From Chloroflexota bacterium (GTDB lineage Bacteria > Chloroflexota > Dehalococcoidia > UBA2979), in NCBI GenBank assembly GCA_003670575.1, contig QWRD01000001.1, forward strand, positions 124,001-188,000: a stretch of DNA of 64,000 bases. The letters are read 5' to 3'. The notes below the pieces were generated by a model, which saw only the letters and a list, made by a program, of their open reading frames with translations, was not told where the DNA came from and searched no databases. Positions 20,992 to 29,267 of this stretch are shown in pieces. Every line of letters starts with the position of its first letter. The stretch's first letter is position 1. Made by a program: the position numbers and the translations under genes.

Positions 20992-21029
20992 GCCTCATAT
21001 CCTAAGGTTGGTGGAGCGCGAGTCCCACT

Positions 21030-21035
21030 AGGATA
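21030..21035 (-). promoter_or_regulatory. -10 box of the DuOB-DUF488 operon
   Basis: TATCCT on the minus strand; predicted transcription start about 21023, a 32-base leader before ATG 20991. It supports the longer reading of the dual-OB gene. Confidence 0.45.
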
Positions 21036-21095
21036 CGCTGCCGTCAGTCGGTTAGCCCCCGTCCCCCTCTCGTCGCTCGCCACCCGCGTAGCCGC

Positions 21096-21101
21096 TATCC
21101 T
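21096..21101 (+). promoter_or_regulatory. Leaderless promoter of the cyclophilin gene
   Basis: TATCCT ends six bases before the ATG at 21108, the same spacing as at several other starts in the window. No ribosome-binding site precedes the ATG. Confidence 0.55.
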
Positions 21102-21107
21102 CGACGC

Positions 21108-21866
21108 ATGAGCACAACCACCCTCGCCACTCCGACCCGCCGAGGCGCTGCGCCACATCGAGGGGTGCGCGCCGTGCTTGCCGGACTCGCCGCTGCGGCA
21201 CTGCTGCTCGCGAGCGGGTGCGGGGCGATGGGCGGCACGGCCACGCCGACGCCGACTGCTGCTGCGAAGGCCTCGACGCCTGCGGCAGCCACGCCGCCCG
21301 CTGCGCTGAGCCCCGGGCAGGGCATCCGCGCGGTTGGCACACCATCGCCGGACGGGGTGTTCCGCCGCTTCACCGGCGCGCCGGGCATGACCATCGACCC
21401 GAAGCGTGCGTACTCGGCGGTCTTCCACATGGAGAAGGGCGACTTCACCGTGCAGCTGCTGGCGGACGCCGCCCCCGGCTACGTCAACAACTTCGTCTTC
21501 CTGTCGCGGCTCGGCTTCTACAACGGGCTCACGTTCCACCGCGTCATTCCCGGCTTCGTGGCCCAGGGCGGCGACCCGTTCAATGAGGTCAACGGCCCCG
21601 GCTACATGCTCCCGCAGGAGCGCAACAGCGTGAAACTGGACACCGGCGTGCTCTCCATGGCTTCCTCGCCGGCCGGCGTCAGCGGCTCGCAGTTCTTCAT
21701 CACGCTGACGCCGCAACCCGGGCTGGAGGCGAACTTCGCCGCCTTCGGGCGCGTCACCAGCGGCATGAACGTGGTGCAGGCGATCACCCCGCGCGACCCG
21801 AGTCGAGGCGGCACGCTCCCTCCGGGCGACCGCATCAAGAGCATCGACATCATCGATGGCCAGTAG
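21108..21866 (+). CDS. Cyclophilin-type peptidyl-prolyl isomerase lipoprotein
   Basis: The 252-residue precursor has a signal peptide ending in the lipobox LASGC (about residues 35-39), a Thr/Ala/Pro linker, and a cyclophilin domain with the catalytic FHRVIPGFVAQGGDP, SMASSPAGVSGSQFFITL and a C-terminal VVQAITPRDP. It should act as a membrane-anchored extracytoplasmic foldase. It is a single-gene unit divergent from the DUF488 operon. Confidence 0.92.
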   Translation: MSTTTLATPTRRGAAPHRGVRAVLAGLAAAALLLASGCGAMGGTATPTPTAAAKASTPAAATPPAALSPGQGIRAVGTPSPDGVFRRFTGAPGMTIDPKRAYSAVFHMEKGDFTVQLLADAAPGYVNNFVFLSRLGFYNGLTFHRVIPGFVAQGGDPFNEVNGPGYMLPQERNSVKLDTGVLSMASSPAGVSGSQFFITLTPQPGLEANFAAFGRVTSGMNVVQAITPRDPSRGGTLPPGDRIKSIDIIDGQ

Positions 21867-22002
21867 ACCGCCGGCCCAGGCCGGTCCTCGGGGGCGTGGC
21901 GGGGTGCGTACACTCGGCGGTTGGGTGCATGGGCGTAGGCGGCGGACGCGTCGGGCGTAGGTGTCGAGGCGGGTGGGACGTGCCGCGAAACCTCGACGGC
22001 GC

Positions 22003-22008
22003 TATGCT
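22003..22008 (+). promoter_or_regulatory. Leaderless promoter of murA
   Basis: TATGCT, then six bases, then the GTG start at 22015. This fixes the murA start, since the in-frame GTG at 21961 lies upstream of the predicted transcription start. Confidence 0.55.
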
Positions 22009-22014
22009 CACTTC

Positions 22015-23313
22015 GTGACCACGACAGCCGCCACCGAGCGCCTGATCATCCGCGGCGGGCACCCGCTGCGCGGTCGCATCGCCGTCTCCGGCTCCAAGAA
22101 CGCCGCGCTCTATGCCGTCGCTGCCACGCTGCTGACCGCGGAGCCGATGACGCTGCGCAACGTCCCCGCGATCGCCGACATCGGCGAGATGGCCGAACTG
22201 CTGCGCGACCTCGGCGCGAGTGTCGAGGTGGATGGCGAGATCATGCGTGTCGAGGCGCACATCGGCGAGAAGACCGCCGCCGACCCGGAGCGCGCCGCCT
22301 CACTGCGTGCTTCCTTCCTCGTGATGGGGCCGCTGCTCGGCCGACTTGGCGAGGCTGCGTGCGCGCCACCCGGCGGCGACGTCATCGGCTCGCGACCGCT
22401 GGACGTGCACTTCGCAGGTTTTCGCGCGCTCGGTGCGGTGGTGCAGCGCGAGGGTCCGGAGTACGTCGCGCGCGCGTCCAAGTTGCGTGGTGCGCGCATC
22501 TTCTTCGACTACCCCAGCGTGCTCGGCACCGTAAACGTGATCTTCGCCGCGGTGCTCGCGGAGGGAATGACCACCATCGTCAACGCCGCCGCGGAGCCGG
22601 AGGTGGCGATGGCGTGCGACCTGCTCAACGCGATGGGCGCGCGCATCGAGGGCGGCGGCAACAACACCGTGCGCATCGAGGGTGTCACGAGCCTGCACGG
22701 CGCGGACTTCACGATCATCCCGGACCGCATCGAGGCAGGGACCTACCTGCTGGCGGGCGTCGCTACCGATGGCGACATCGAGGTGGTGGGCGCGGTACCG
22801 GATCACCTCGACTCGCTTGTCGCCAAGCTGCGCGAGGCGAACGTGCTCGTGGAGCCGTTCACGCTGCCCGCGCAGGCCTCGTCAGGCCGTGTCGACGTCG
22901 GCATCCGCGTGCGCCGTGGCGGGCGCTTCGATGCGGTGCAGCTGCAGGCCGTGCCGTACCCCGGCTTCGCCACCGACCTGCACGCGCCGATGGCGGCCGC
23001 GCTGACGCAGGCGCACGGTGTCTCCATCATCCACGAGCGCGTGTACGACAACCGCATGAACTACGTCAGCGAGCTGCGCTTCATGGGTGCGCGCATGACC
23101 ACCGGCGGCCAGTCCGTGATGATCGAGGGGCCCACCGCGCTCATCGGCACGCCGGTGCGTGCGCACGATGTGCGGGCGGGTGCCGCCGTTGTGCTCGCCG
23201 CGCTCTGCGCCGATGGCGAGACCACGATCCGCGACATCACCCACATCGACCGAGGCTACGCGGACCTCGACGTGCGGCTGCGCGCGCTCGGGGCGGATGT
23301 GTCCAGGCGGTAA
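22015..23313 (+). CDS. murA: UDP-GlcNAc 1-carboxyvinyltransferase, Asp-type active site
   Basis: MurA commits UDP-GlcNAc to peptidoglycan synthesis using PEP. The 432-residue protein has the substrate-binding SGSKNAAL, VEGVTSLHG and the conserved PGFATDLHAPM, with the final helix ITHIDRGY. In the flexible active-site loop the usual PGGCxIGxRP reads PGGDVIGSRP: the cysteine that fosfomycin alkylates is Asp122. Asp-type MurA enzymes occur in mycobacteria and Chlamydia and are fosfomycin-insensitive. The start GTG is set by homology and by the promoter directly ahead. Confidence 0.95.
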   Translation: MTTTAATERLIIRGGHPLRGRIAVSGSKNAALYAVAATLLTAEPMTLRNVPAIADIGEMAELLRDLGASVEVDGEIMRVEAHIGEKTAADPERAASLRASFLVMGPLLGRLGEAACAPPGGDVIGSRPLDVHFAGFRALGAVVQREGPEYVARASKLRGARIFFDYPSVLGTVNVIFAAVLAEGMTTIVNAAAEPEVAMACDLLNAMGARIEGGGNNTVRIEGVTSLHGADFTIIPDRIEAGTYLLAGVATDGDIEVVGAVPDHLDSLVAKLREANVLVEPFTLPAQASSGRVDVGIRVRRGGRFDAVQLQAVPYPGFATDLHAPMAAALTQAHGVSIIHERVYDNRMNYVSELRFMGARMTTGGQSVMIEGPTALIGTPVRAHDVRAGAAVVLAALCADGETTIRDITHIDRGYADLDVRLRALGADVSRR

Positions 23314-23426
23314 GCGCGCGGTCTGTGTCTTCTTTCCCTCTGTCGAACCCCTTCGACGCCCCGTCGACCTCTCGCCATGCGGGGCGGGAGGCGATAAGGT
23401 AGCGCGACCTCGGACTCGGCGACGAG

Positions 23427-23435
23427 TTATCCACA
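23427..23435 (+). other. Single DnaA-box sequence upstream of mreB
   Basis: TTATCCACA, a perfect DnaA-box consensus, in the 174-base murA/mreB gap. No cluster of further boxes, no AT-rich unwinding region and no dnaA/dnaN neighbours are seen, so it is not an origin; it could be a regulatory or chance site. Confidence 0.4.
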
Positions 23436-23487
23436 GCCCTGCGCTCGGCCGACGAGGCACGCGAGGGCAGCGAGACGGGACAGCGCG

Positions 23488-24525
23488 CTGCTCACTCGGC
23501 GGTTCGGCATCGACCTTGGCACCGCGAACGTCCTTGTCTACGAGCAGGGCAAGGGGATCGTGCTCGACGAGCCGGCCGTCGTTGCGATCGCGGAGCGCGA
23601 CAACATCGTCGTGGCCGTCGGCGCCGAAGCGCACGCGATGCTCGGCCGCCACCCCGGAACGATCCAGGTCATCCGCCCGATGCGAGAGGGTGTGATCGCC
23701 GACTACCTGATCACCGAGGCCTTACTGCGTTACTTGATCGGTCGGGCGATGGGCCGCATCCGGCTGATCCGTCCGGAGGTGATGGTCTCCGTCCCCGTCG
23801 GCGTCACCGGCGTGGAGCAGCGCGCAGTGCGTGATGCTGCGGAGGCCGCGGGTGCACGTCGTCCGGCGCATCTCATCCCGGAGCCGTTGGCCGCGGCGAT
23901 TGGTGCGGGCATACCGGTCGGGTCACCGCGCGGGCACATGGTGTTGGATGTTGGCGGCGGGCGCACCGAGGCGGCCGTGATCTCGATGTATGGCATTGTC
24001 GCCAGCCAGTCGGTGCGTGTGGCCGGTGACCGGCTGAACGAGGCGATCGTCGACTACGTCCGTCGACGCCACAACCTCGTGATCGGCGAGCGCAGCGCTG
24101 AGGAAGTGAAGATCGCGATCGGCTCTGCCCTGCCGATCGAGCCGGAAGAGTCGACAGGCGTGCGCGGTCGAGACCTGATCACCGGACTTCCTCGCACCAT
24201 CGTCATCCGCTCATCGGAGGTCTCTGGCGTGATCCAGGAGCACCTGGGCGCCATCGTCCAGACCGCACGAGGCGTCCTGGAGCGTACTCCGCCGGAACTC
24301 GTCTCGGACGTGATCGATCGCGGGATCGTGCTCACCGGCGGCGGGGCGCTGCTGCGGCACCTCGACCAGTTGCTGGTGCACGAGACCGGCGTGCCCGTGC
24401 ACGTCGCGGAAGATCCGACGCGTTGCGTCGCGAGAGGTGCAGGGGCGGCGCTCGATTACCTCGAAGTGATCGCGCGGAGCCTGCCGACGGAAGAGGAATC
24501 GCTGATCAGCGAGATCGGTCGGTAG
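23488..24525 (+). CDS. mreB: MreB/Mbl rod-shape actin homologue, non-standard start
   Basis: This bacterial actin (345 residues from CTG 23488) directs lateral wall synthesis. The first phosphate loop is [13 protein letters not shown] (from 23503), the second [17 protein letters not shown], and the end [17 protein letters not shown]. The first ATG/GTG in frame is GTG 23560, but that would remove the phosphate-1 loop. The frame is open back only to a TAA at 23395, and between lies no ATG, GTG or TTG; CTG 23488 gives the normal MreB length. A weak GGGACAG precedes it. An upstream frameshift cannot be excluded, but no normal start codon occurs in the other frames there either. Confidence 0.85.
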   Translation: MLTRRFGIDLGTANVLVYEQGKGIVLDEPAVVAIAERDNIVVAVGAEAHAMLGRHPGTIQVIRPMREGVIADYLITEALLRYLIGRAMGRIRLIRPEVMVSVPVGVTGVEQRAVRDAAEAAGARRPAHLIPEPLAAAIGAGIPVGSPRGHMVLDVGGGRTEAAVISMYGIVASQSVRVAGDRLNEAIVDYVRRRHNLVIGERSAEEVKIAIGSALPIEPEESTGVRGRDLITGLPRTIVIRSSEVSGVIQEHLGAIVQTARGVLERTPPELVSDVIDRGIVLTGGGALLRHLDQLLVHETGVPVHVAEDPTRCVARGAGAALDYLEVIARSLPTEEESLISEIGR

Positions 24526-24542
24526 CTCGCGCCGACGGGCGG

Positions 24543-25250
24543 CTACGGCGTGACCGGTGCGGGTGCGGGCGTTGCGACCGGTGCAGTTGGTGCAGTTGTT
24601 GCAGTTGGTGCCGTCGCGGACAGCGCCCGATGCTGCAGGTGGTATGTCATTCCCTGTAACGCGAGCACCGGATCGATCTGCCGCACCTCAATGTGTGGCG
24701 GCACCTGTGCGGCGATCGGTGCGTAGTTGAGGATCGCACTCACGCCGACGCGCACCAATCGATCGACGACGGCCTGTGCCTGTCCGGCGGGAACCGCGAC
24801 GATGCCGATATCCACCGGATCGGCCGCCAGATCCGCCTCGAGGTTCGCGACATCGCGAACCGGGATGCCCAGGAGCTCGCCGCTCTCGTCCGGGTAGATG
24901 TCATACGCTGCCACGATATCGAAGCCCTGCGGCTCGAAACCGCGGTATGACGCGATCGCGCGGCCCAAGTGGCCGGCACCGACGAGCACCATCCGCCATC
25001 GACGGGTGAGGCCCAGGATCAGTCGCAGCTCCTCCGTGAGGCGTTCGACCGAGTAGCCTCGACCCTGTTTGCCGAAGCGCCCGAAGTACGAGAGGTCCTT
25101 GCGGATTTGCGCAGGAGTCACGTTGAGCGCCTGTCCGAGCTCCTGCGAGGAGACGACAGTTGACCCCTCCTCCTGTAACCGGCTGAGCAGCCGGTAGTAG
25201 GTGGGCAGGCGATCGATCACGACTTCGGGAATCTCAAGAGGCACGATCAC
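24543..25250 (-). CDS. rex: Redox-sensing transcriptional repressor Rex
   Basis: Rex binds DNA when the NADH/NAD+ ratio is low and represses fermentation and respiration genes. The 235-residue protein has the winged helix EVVIDRLPTYYRLLSRLQEEG with recognition region NVTPAQIRKDLSYFGRFGKQG, then a Rossmann fold VLVGAGHLGRAI and AAYDIYP. A repetitive Ala/Thr/Pro/Val tail of about 25 residues at the C-terminus is unusual. The start is taken as GTG 25250, just ahead of IPEVV; GTG 25244 or 25301 are alternatives. The promoter carries a Rex-like operator. Confidence 0.92.
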   Translation of the reverse strand: MIVPLEIPEVVIDRLPTYYRLLSRLQEEGSTVVSSQELGQALNVTPAQIRKDLSYFGRFGKQGRGYSVERLTEELRLILGLTRRWRMVLVGAGHLGRAIASYRGFEPQGFDIVAAYDIYPDESGELLGIPVRDVANLEADLAADPVDIGIVAVPAGQAQAVVDRLVRVGVSAILNYAPIAAQVPPHIEVRQIDPVLALQGMTYHLQHRALSATAPTATTAPTAPVATPAPAPVTP

Positions 25251-25287
25251 GCCGCCAGACGGTGCCGGGGAGGGCCCGATCGCTAGT

Positions 25288-25305
25288 TTGCGAATATGCA
25301 CACAA
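25288..25305 (-). promoter_or_regulatory. Rex-like operator overlapping the rex promoter
   Basis: Minus-strand TTGTGTGCATATTCGCAA matches the Rex consensus TTGTGA-N6-TCACAA with two mismatches. It abuts the -10 box TATGAT (25310 to 25305) and covers the expected transcription start, the right place for autorepression. The surrounding GAATATG/CATATTC inverted repeat adds further dyad symmetry. Confidence 0.65.
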
Positions 25306-25348
25306 TCATATTCCCAGTGCAGGCGGCTGCCAAGAAGCCCCTCGAGGC

Positions 25349-25744
25349 TTAACGGCTGCGCGAGAACAGGAGTCGCAGCGCTGGCCCGCTGCCGAGCAGT
25401 CCGATGACCAGACCGACCATGTCGACTGCCCAGTCTTCCGCGCTTGGGTCACGTCCCACGTAGCGCTGGGCCATCTCGTCCAGCGCAGCGAAGAGCCAGA
25501 CCGCGAACACGATCGCGAACAGCACACGCCGAGGCGAACGTCGTGCCGCATCGCTGGTTGCGAACCACACGCCCAGCGATGCGCCCAGAACCGCAAATGA
25601 ACCGAGGTGCCCCAGCGCACAGGGCAGTCCCAGCGCGCAGCCGTGCTCGCTGGTGCCGGCTGGCGTCAGCGTCAGCAGCAGGATCGCCGCCACGGTCAGC
25701 GCGATCGCTGCCTTGGCCCAGGCTCGCAAGACTGGACGGCTCAT
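25349..25744 (-). CDS. VanZ-like membrane protein
   Basis: This 131-residue protein has four predicted membrane helices and the VanZ-type sequence LGHLGSFAVLGASLGVW, then DEMAQRYVGRDPSAEDWAVDMVGLVIG, where the E-Q-DxxD-type residues are conserved. VanZ relatives change teicoplanin susceptibility in enterococci but most are of unknown function. ATG 25744 has GAGGTG seven bases upstream; a minus-strand TATGCT at 25782-25777 is a likely -10. Divergent from pabB. Confidence 0.8.
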   Translation of the reverse strand: MSRPVLRAWAKAAIALTVAAILLLTLTPAGTSEHGCALGLPCALGHLGSFAVLGASLGVWFATSDAARRSPRRVLFAIVFAVWLFAALDEMAQRYVGRDPSAEDWAVDMVGLVIGLLGSGPALRLLFSRSR

Positions 25745-25826
25745 GGACACCTCGGATCGGTAGGCGGGATGCGGGCAGCATACCGGCGTTATCGATCGCG
25801 CGCGGCTCCCTCGCGATCTGGGGACG

Positions 25827-25832
25827 TACAAT
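25827..25832 (+). promoter_or_regulatory. Leaderless promoter of pabB
   Basis: TACAAT, then seven bases, then ATG 25840. No ribosome-binding site is present ahead of the ATG. Confidence 0.5.
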
Positions 25833-25839
25833 TGGCGCA

Positions 25840-27405
25840 ATGTCCGAGTCGCCGCACCCGTCTGCCCCTTCCCCCGAGCTGTACCTCGGATTGACGGTCA
25901 CGCCGTGGTCCGGCGATCTGCCGGCCGCAGCCGCGCGACTCAGTGAAGCGCCGGGCTTCGCCTGGTTGGATTCAGCACTCTCCATGGCGCGCGTTGGACG
26001 CTGGTCGGTGCTGGCATGCGAGCCCCGATGGCGGTTGCTGGCGCACGGCCATGCCATCGAGCGGTGGGAGGCCGACGGTACGTTCCACCGCTGGGAAGGC
26101 GACCCGCTCACCGCCCTCGCTGCCGCCATCGAGGCTGAGCCGATGGTCGCCCGGCGGTCCGCGCGGGACGGTGCGCCGTCGCAAGCGGCCGCCACCGACG
26201 AGGCTGACGCGCTGCCGTTTGTGTGCGGCGCGATCGGCTATCTGGGATTCGAGCTGGCGCGCCACGTGGAGCGGTTGCCCGCCACCACTCGTGATGACGT
26301 CGGCGCGCCTGACCTGTCTGTGGCGTGGTACGACGCGGCGCTGGTGTGGGACGGCGTGCGGCACCTCGGTTGGTTGGTGGGCACGGCAACCGCGGTCGCG
26401 CGCCTGCAGGAACACCTCGACGTGCCGCCGTCCGCTCGCCTCGAAGAATCGCCGTCGCCTGCGACGACCACACTGCGTTCCAACTTCGAACGTGCGGAAT
26501 ACCTCGCAGCCGTGAGTCGCGCTCGGGAGTACATCGCTGCCGGCGACATCTACCAGGTCAACCTCTCGCAGCGCTTCTCCATGCGCACGAGCCTGCGACC
26601 GTTCGAGTTGTATCGACGGCTGCGCACTGTCAGTCCCGCACCGTTCGCCGCGTATCTTGACGTTGGTCCGCATGCGGGCGAGGTTACGCTGCTGTCGTCC
26701 TCGCCGGAGCGCCTGCTCCTCGTCGATGGGGATGCGCTGGAGACGCGCCCGATCAAGGGCACTCGCCCGCGAGGAGCGAGCGGGGTGGAGGACGCCAGGC
26801 TTGCCGCCATGCTGCGCCGGAGTGCGAAGGACGCCGCCGAGCATGTGATGATCGTGGATCTGGAGCGGAGCGACCTGGGCCGCATTGCGCAGATCGGGAG
26901 CGTGCGCGTCCCCGAGTTCGCCGCGCTGGAGTCGTTTGCGCAGGTGCATCACCTCACGTCGACGGTCACCGCACGTCGACGCGTGGATGTCGGGCTGGAG
27001 GCGACTTTGCGCGCGATCTTCCCCGGTGGCTCCGTCACCGGCGCTCCGAAAATCCGCGCGCTGGAGATCATCGATGAGTTGGAGCCGACGGTGCGTGGGG
27101 CGTACACGGGCGCGATTGGGTACTTCTCCGCGCATGGCCGCATCGATCTCAACGTCGCGATTCGTACCATCATCCTCATGGGTGACGAATCTGGCGATGC
27201 CACGCTTGGGCGTGAGGCGCACTTCCACGTCGGTGGCGCAATTGTCGCCGACTCCGACCCGGCCGCCGAGTACCGCGAGACGCTGGACAAGGCTCGCGGC
27301 ATGGCGCGTGCGCTGGGCGTGCTGCTCCCGGACGAGCAACCAATCGACGTCGAGGTTCCGCAGCATGCTGCGGGCATCGTCGGCGCGCCGGCGGAGCACG
27401 GATGA
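25840..27405 (+). CDS. pabB: Aminodeoxychorismate synthase component I
   Basis: PabB makes 4-amino-4-deoxychorismate for folate synthesis. The 521-residue protein has the chorismate-binding core: YIAAGDIYQVNLSQRF, SSSPERLLLVDG, the PIKGTRPRG motif whose lysine marks PabB rather than TrpE (PIAGT), and GGSVTGAPKIRALEII. The 132 residues of open frame upstream have no homology and precede the promoter. The stop overlaps pabC (ATGA). No glutaminase pabA is adjacent. Confidence 0.92.
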   Translation: MSESPHPSAPSPELYLGLTVTPWSGDLPAAAARLSEAPGFAWLDSALSMARVGRWSVLACEPRWRLLAHGHAIERWEADGTFHRWEGDPLTALAAAIEAEPMVARRSARDGAPSQAAATDEADALPFVCGAIGYLGFELARHVERLPATTRDDVGAPDLSVAWYDAALVWDGVRHLGWLVGTATAVARLQEHLDVPPSARLEESPSPATTTLRSNFERAEYLAAVSRAREYIAAGDIYQVNLSQRFSMRTSLRPFELYRRLRTVSPAPFAAYLDVGPHAGEVTLLSSSPERLLLVDGDALETRPIKGTRPRGASGVEDARLAAMLRRSAKDAAEHVMIVDLERSDLGRIAQIGSVRVPEFAALESFAQVHHLTSTVTARRRVDVGLEATLRAIFPGGSVTGAPKIRALEIIDELEPTVRGAYTGAIGYFSAHGRIDLNVAIRTIILMGDESGDATLGREAHFHVGGAIVADSDPAAEYRETLDKARGMARALGVLLPDEQPIDVEVPQHAAGIVGAPAEHG

Positions 27406-28289
27406 CGCAGGTGTGGCTGGATGGATCGCTTCGCCCGCGCGAGGCGGCCACGGTCTCCATCGATGACCTGGGGTTCCTCTACGGCGCGGGTTGTTTCGAG
27501 ACCATGCGCGCGTTCGGCGGGGTGGTGTTCCGACTGGACCGCCACCTCGCGCGGTTGGCGAGTGGGCTCGCGGCGCTTGGGATCGCGGCGCCGTCACCCC
27601 GGGAGTTGGAGCGTGCGATCGCCGCAACCCTGGACGCGAACGCGCTCGTCGAAGCACGTATTCGACTCACGGTGAGCGCAGGCCGGGGCATCGGCCGGCC
27701 TGACCTCTCACAGGCCGGACCTCCCACTGTGCTGGTCGTCGCGGAGCCGCCACCCCCGAACCCCGCACCGGCACGTCTTATCCTCTCCGCGCAGCGTGCC
27801 GACCCACATCGACCGCTGGCGAGCGCGAAGACCACGAACTACCTCGCGTCGCTGCTGGCGTTGTCGGAGGCGCGCGCGGCCGGCGCTGACGACGCGCTCC
27901 TGCTCGGCGGTGCGGACGACGGCTCGGGCGCCGGCGGCGGCGACATCGTGGAGGCTGCGACCGCGAACGTGTTCGCGGTAGTCGACGATGCGCTGCTGAC
28001 CCCAACGCTCGCCAGCGGGCCGCTTCCGGGCGTTACGCGCGAGGCGGTGCTTGAATGTGCGGCGAACCTCGGTGTCCGCGTGGTAGAGCGGCCGCTCCCG
28101 CGCGCGATGATCGCTCGTGCCAGCGAGGTGTTCCTCACCAGCAGCATCGTCGGCATTCGGCCGGTCGCCAGCATCGAGGGGTGGTGGGATGCCGCAGGCA
28201 ATGCGGTCCCAGGGCCGCGCACGCAGGCCCTCGTGGCTGCCTACGTGGTGCTCGTCGCTCGTGAGTGCAAGGTCGGCCGGGCGGGCTGA
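27402..28289 (+). CDS. pabC: Class IV aminotransferase, aminodeoxychorismate lyase
   Basis: A 295-residue fold-type IV PLP enzyme. The start LDDLGFLYG-like segment reads SIDDLGFLYGAGCFET; the PLP lysine is in ASAKTTNYLAS; EAATANVFAV and SGPLPGVTREAVLE follow. Coupling to pabB by a four-base overlap points to PabC, which releases p-aminobenzoate, although the related branched-chain and D-amino-acid transaminases share these motifs. Confidence 0.88.
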   Translation: MTQVWLDGSLRPREAATVSIDDLGFLYGAGCFETMRAFGGVVFRLDRHLARLASGLAALGIAAPSPRELERAIAATLDANALVEARIRLTVSAGRGIGRPDLSQAGPPTVLVVAEPPPPNPAPARLILSAQRADPHRPLASAKTTNYLASLLALSEARAAGADDALLLGGADDGSGAGGGDIVEAATANVFAVVDDALLTPTLASGPLPGVTREAVLECAANLGVRVVERPLPRAMIARASEVFLTSSIVGIRPVASIEGWWDAAGNAVPGPRTQALVAAYVVLVARECKVGRAG

Positions 28290-28313
28290 CGGTCTCACGC
28301 TCCCCTGGCGCTC

Positions 28314-28338
28314 CTCTGACAGCGAGGCGCTCTCAGAG
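28314..28338 (+). terminator. Terminator after pabC
   Basis: CTCTGA, C, AGCG, AGG loop, CGCT, C, TCAGAG, a ten-pair stem with one C-C mismatch, followed by TCTTGAT. The rest of the 187 bases up to the next gene holds nothing else I can recognise. Confidence 0.6.
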
Positions 28339-28476
28339 TCTTGATGCACTCCTCATGACATTCGCACGATGCCGTCACGGGCACTCGACTGGCGGTCATC
28401 ACACTCGATGGAGTGGACATGACGGTGGTGGTACGGGCGCGCTGCCCGCACCGAGATCGTGGGATGGGGCAGCGTG

Positions 28477-29260
28477 ATGGTTAGTCGGTTGGCTCTGATC
28501 CCGCCTACGTTCGCGGGCGTGAAGCCTCGTATCGAGCGCCGCTGGGCGGACGAGGTACGCGGCTGGCCGGCCGCGCCCGGCTCCGCGACCCATCCGCCGC
28601 GGCTCCTACTTGTGGATGACGAGATCGACACCGACGAGGTGATCGCCGCGCCGCTCGCGACGGAGGGCAATGCGGTTCTGCGCGTACGCAGCGGGGAACA
28701 GGCGCTGGCGGTGCTGACGCGCGAACAGTGCGACCTGGTGCTGTTGGAGGTGTGCCTGCCTGGCATCTCCGGCCTGCAGACCTGCCGCCAGATCCGCGAA
28801 CAGAGCGACGTTCCGATCGTGTTCCTGACAGAGCAGACTGCGTTGCAGGAGCGGCTGTTGGCGTTTGACCTGGGTGCGGATGACTACATCGTGCGGCCAG
28901 TGGTCGTGGAGGAGGTCGTGCGCCGCGTGCGTGCTGCGCCGCATGCGTCCCGCCGCCGGTTGCGATGTCATCGATGGTCCGGACGAGTTGACGATCGACA
29001 TGCGCTCACACGAGATGCGCGTGGGCGACGTCCTGGTCACCGCGACGCCGAAAGAGTTTGACCTCATCCGTCTGCTGCTGGAGCACCGTGGGGAGGTGAT
29101 GACCTCGGACGTGATCTCCTCGCTGATCTGGGGGTACGAGACGTTTGGGTCGCGTAACTTCGTAGAGGCGCATGTTTTGCGACTGCGCTCCAAGCTGCGG
29201 CACGTCGGCGCGCCGTGCGTGGTCACGACAGTGCGCGGCGTCGGGTATGTGATTCGCTAG
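28477..29260 (+). pseudogene. OmpR-type response regulator, frameshifted, degenerate receiver
   Basis: A receiver domain (RLLLVDDEIDTDEVI to DDYIVRPVVVEEVVRRVRA) lies in one frame to about 28955, while the winged-helix output domain (TPKEFDLIRLLLEHRGEVMTSDVI, HVLRLRSKLRHVG, VRGVGYVIR) follows in the next frame to 29260. A one-base change near 28940-28955 separates them; unshifted, translation ends at 29061 without the DNA-binding domain. The receiver is also degenerate: the phospho-acceptor position reads LLEVCLPG (Asp to Glu) and the KP lysine is Arg (VRP). The partner kinase is absent. Most likely a decayed regulator; a separate wHTH product from ATG 28961 is possible. Confidence 0.75.
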
Positions 29261-29267
29261 CGGGCAG

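Noticed and set aside
23427-23435. Replication origin near mreB
   Set aside because: Only one DnaA box in the gap, no AT-rich region and no dnaA, dnaN or rpmH neighbours.
25840-27405. Anthranilate synthase component I (TrpE)
   Set aside because: The motif is PIKGT, not PIAGT, and the next coupled gene is a PabC-type aminotransferase IV.
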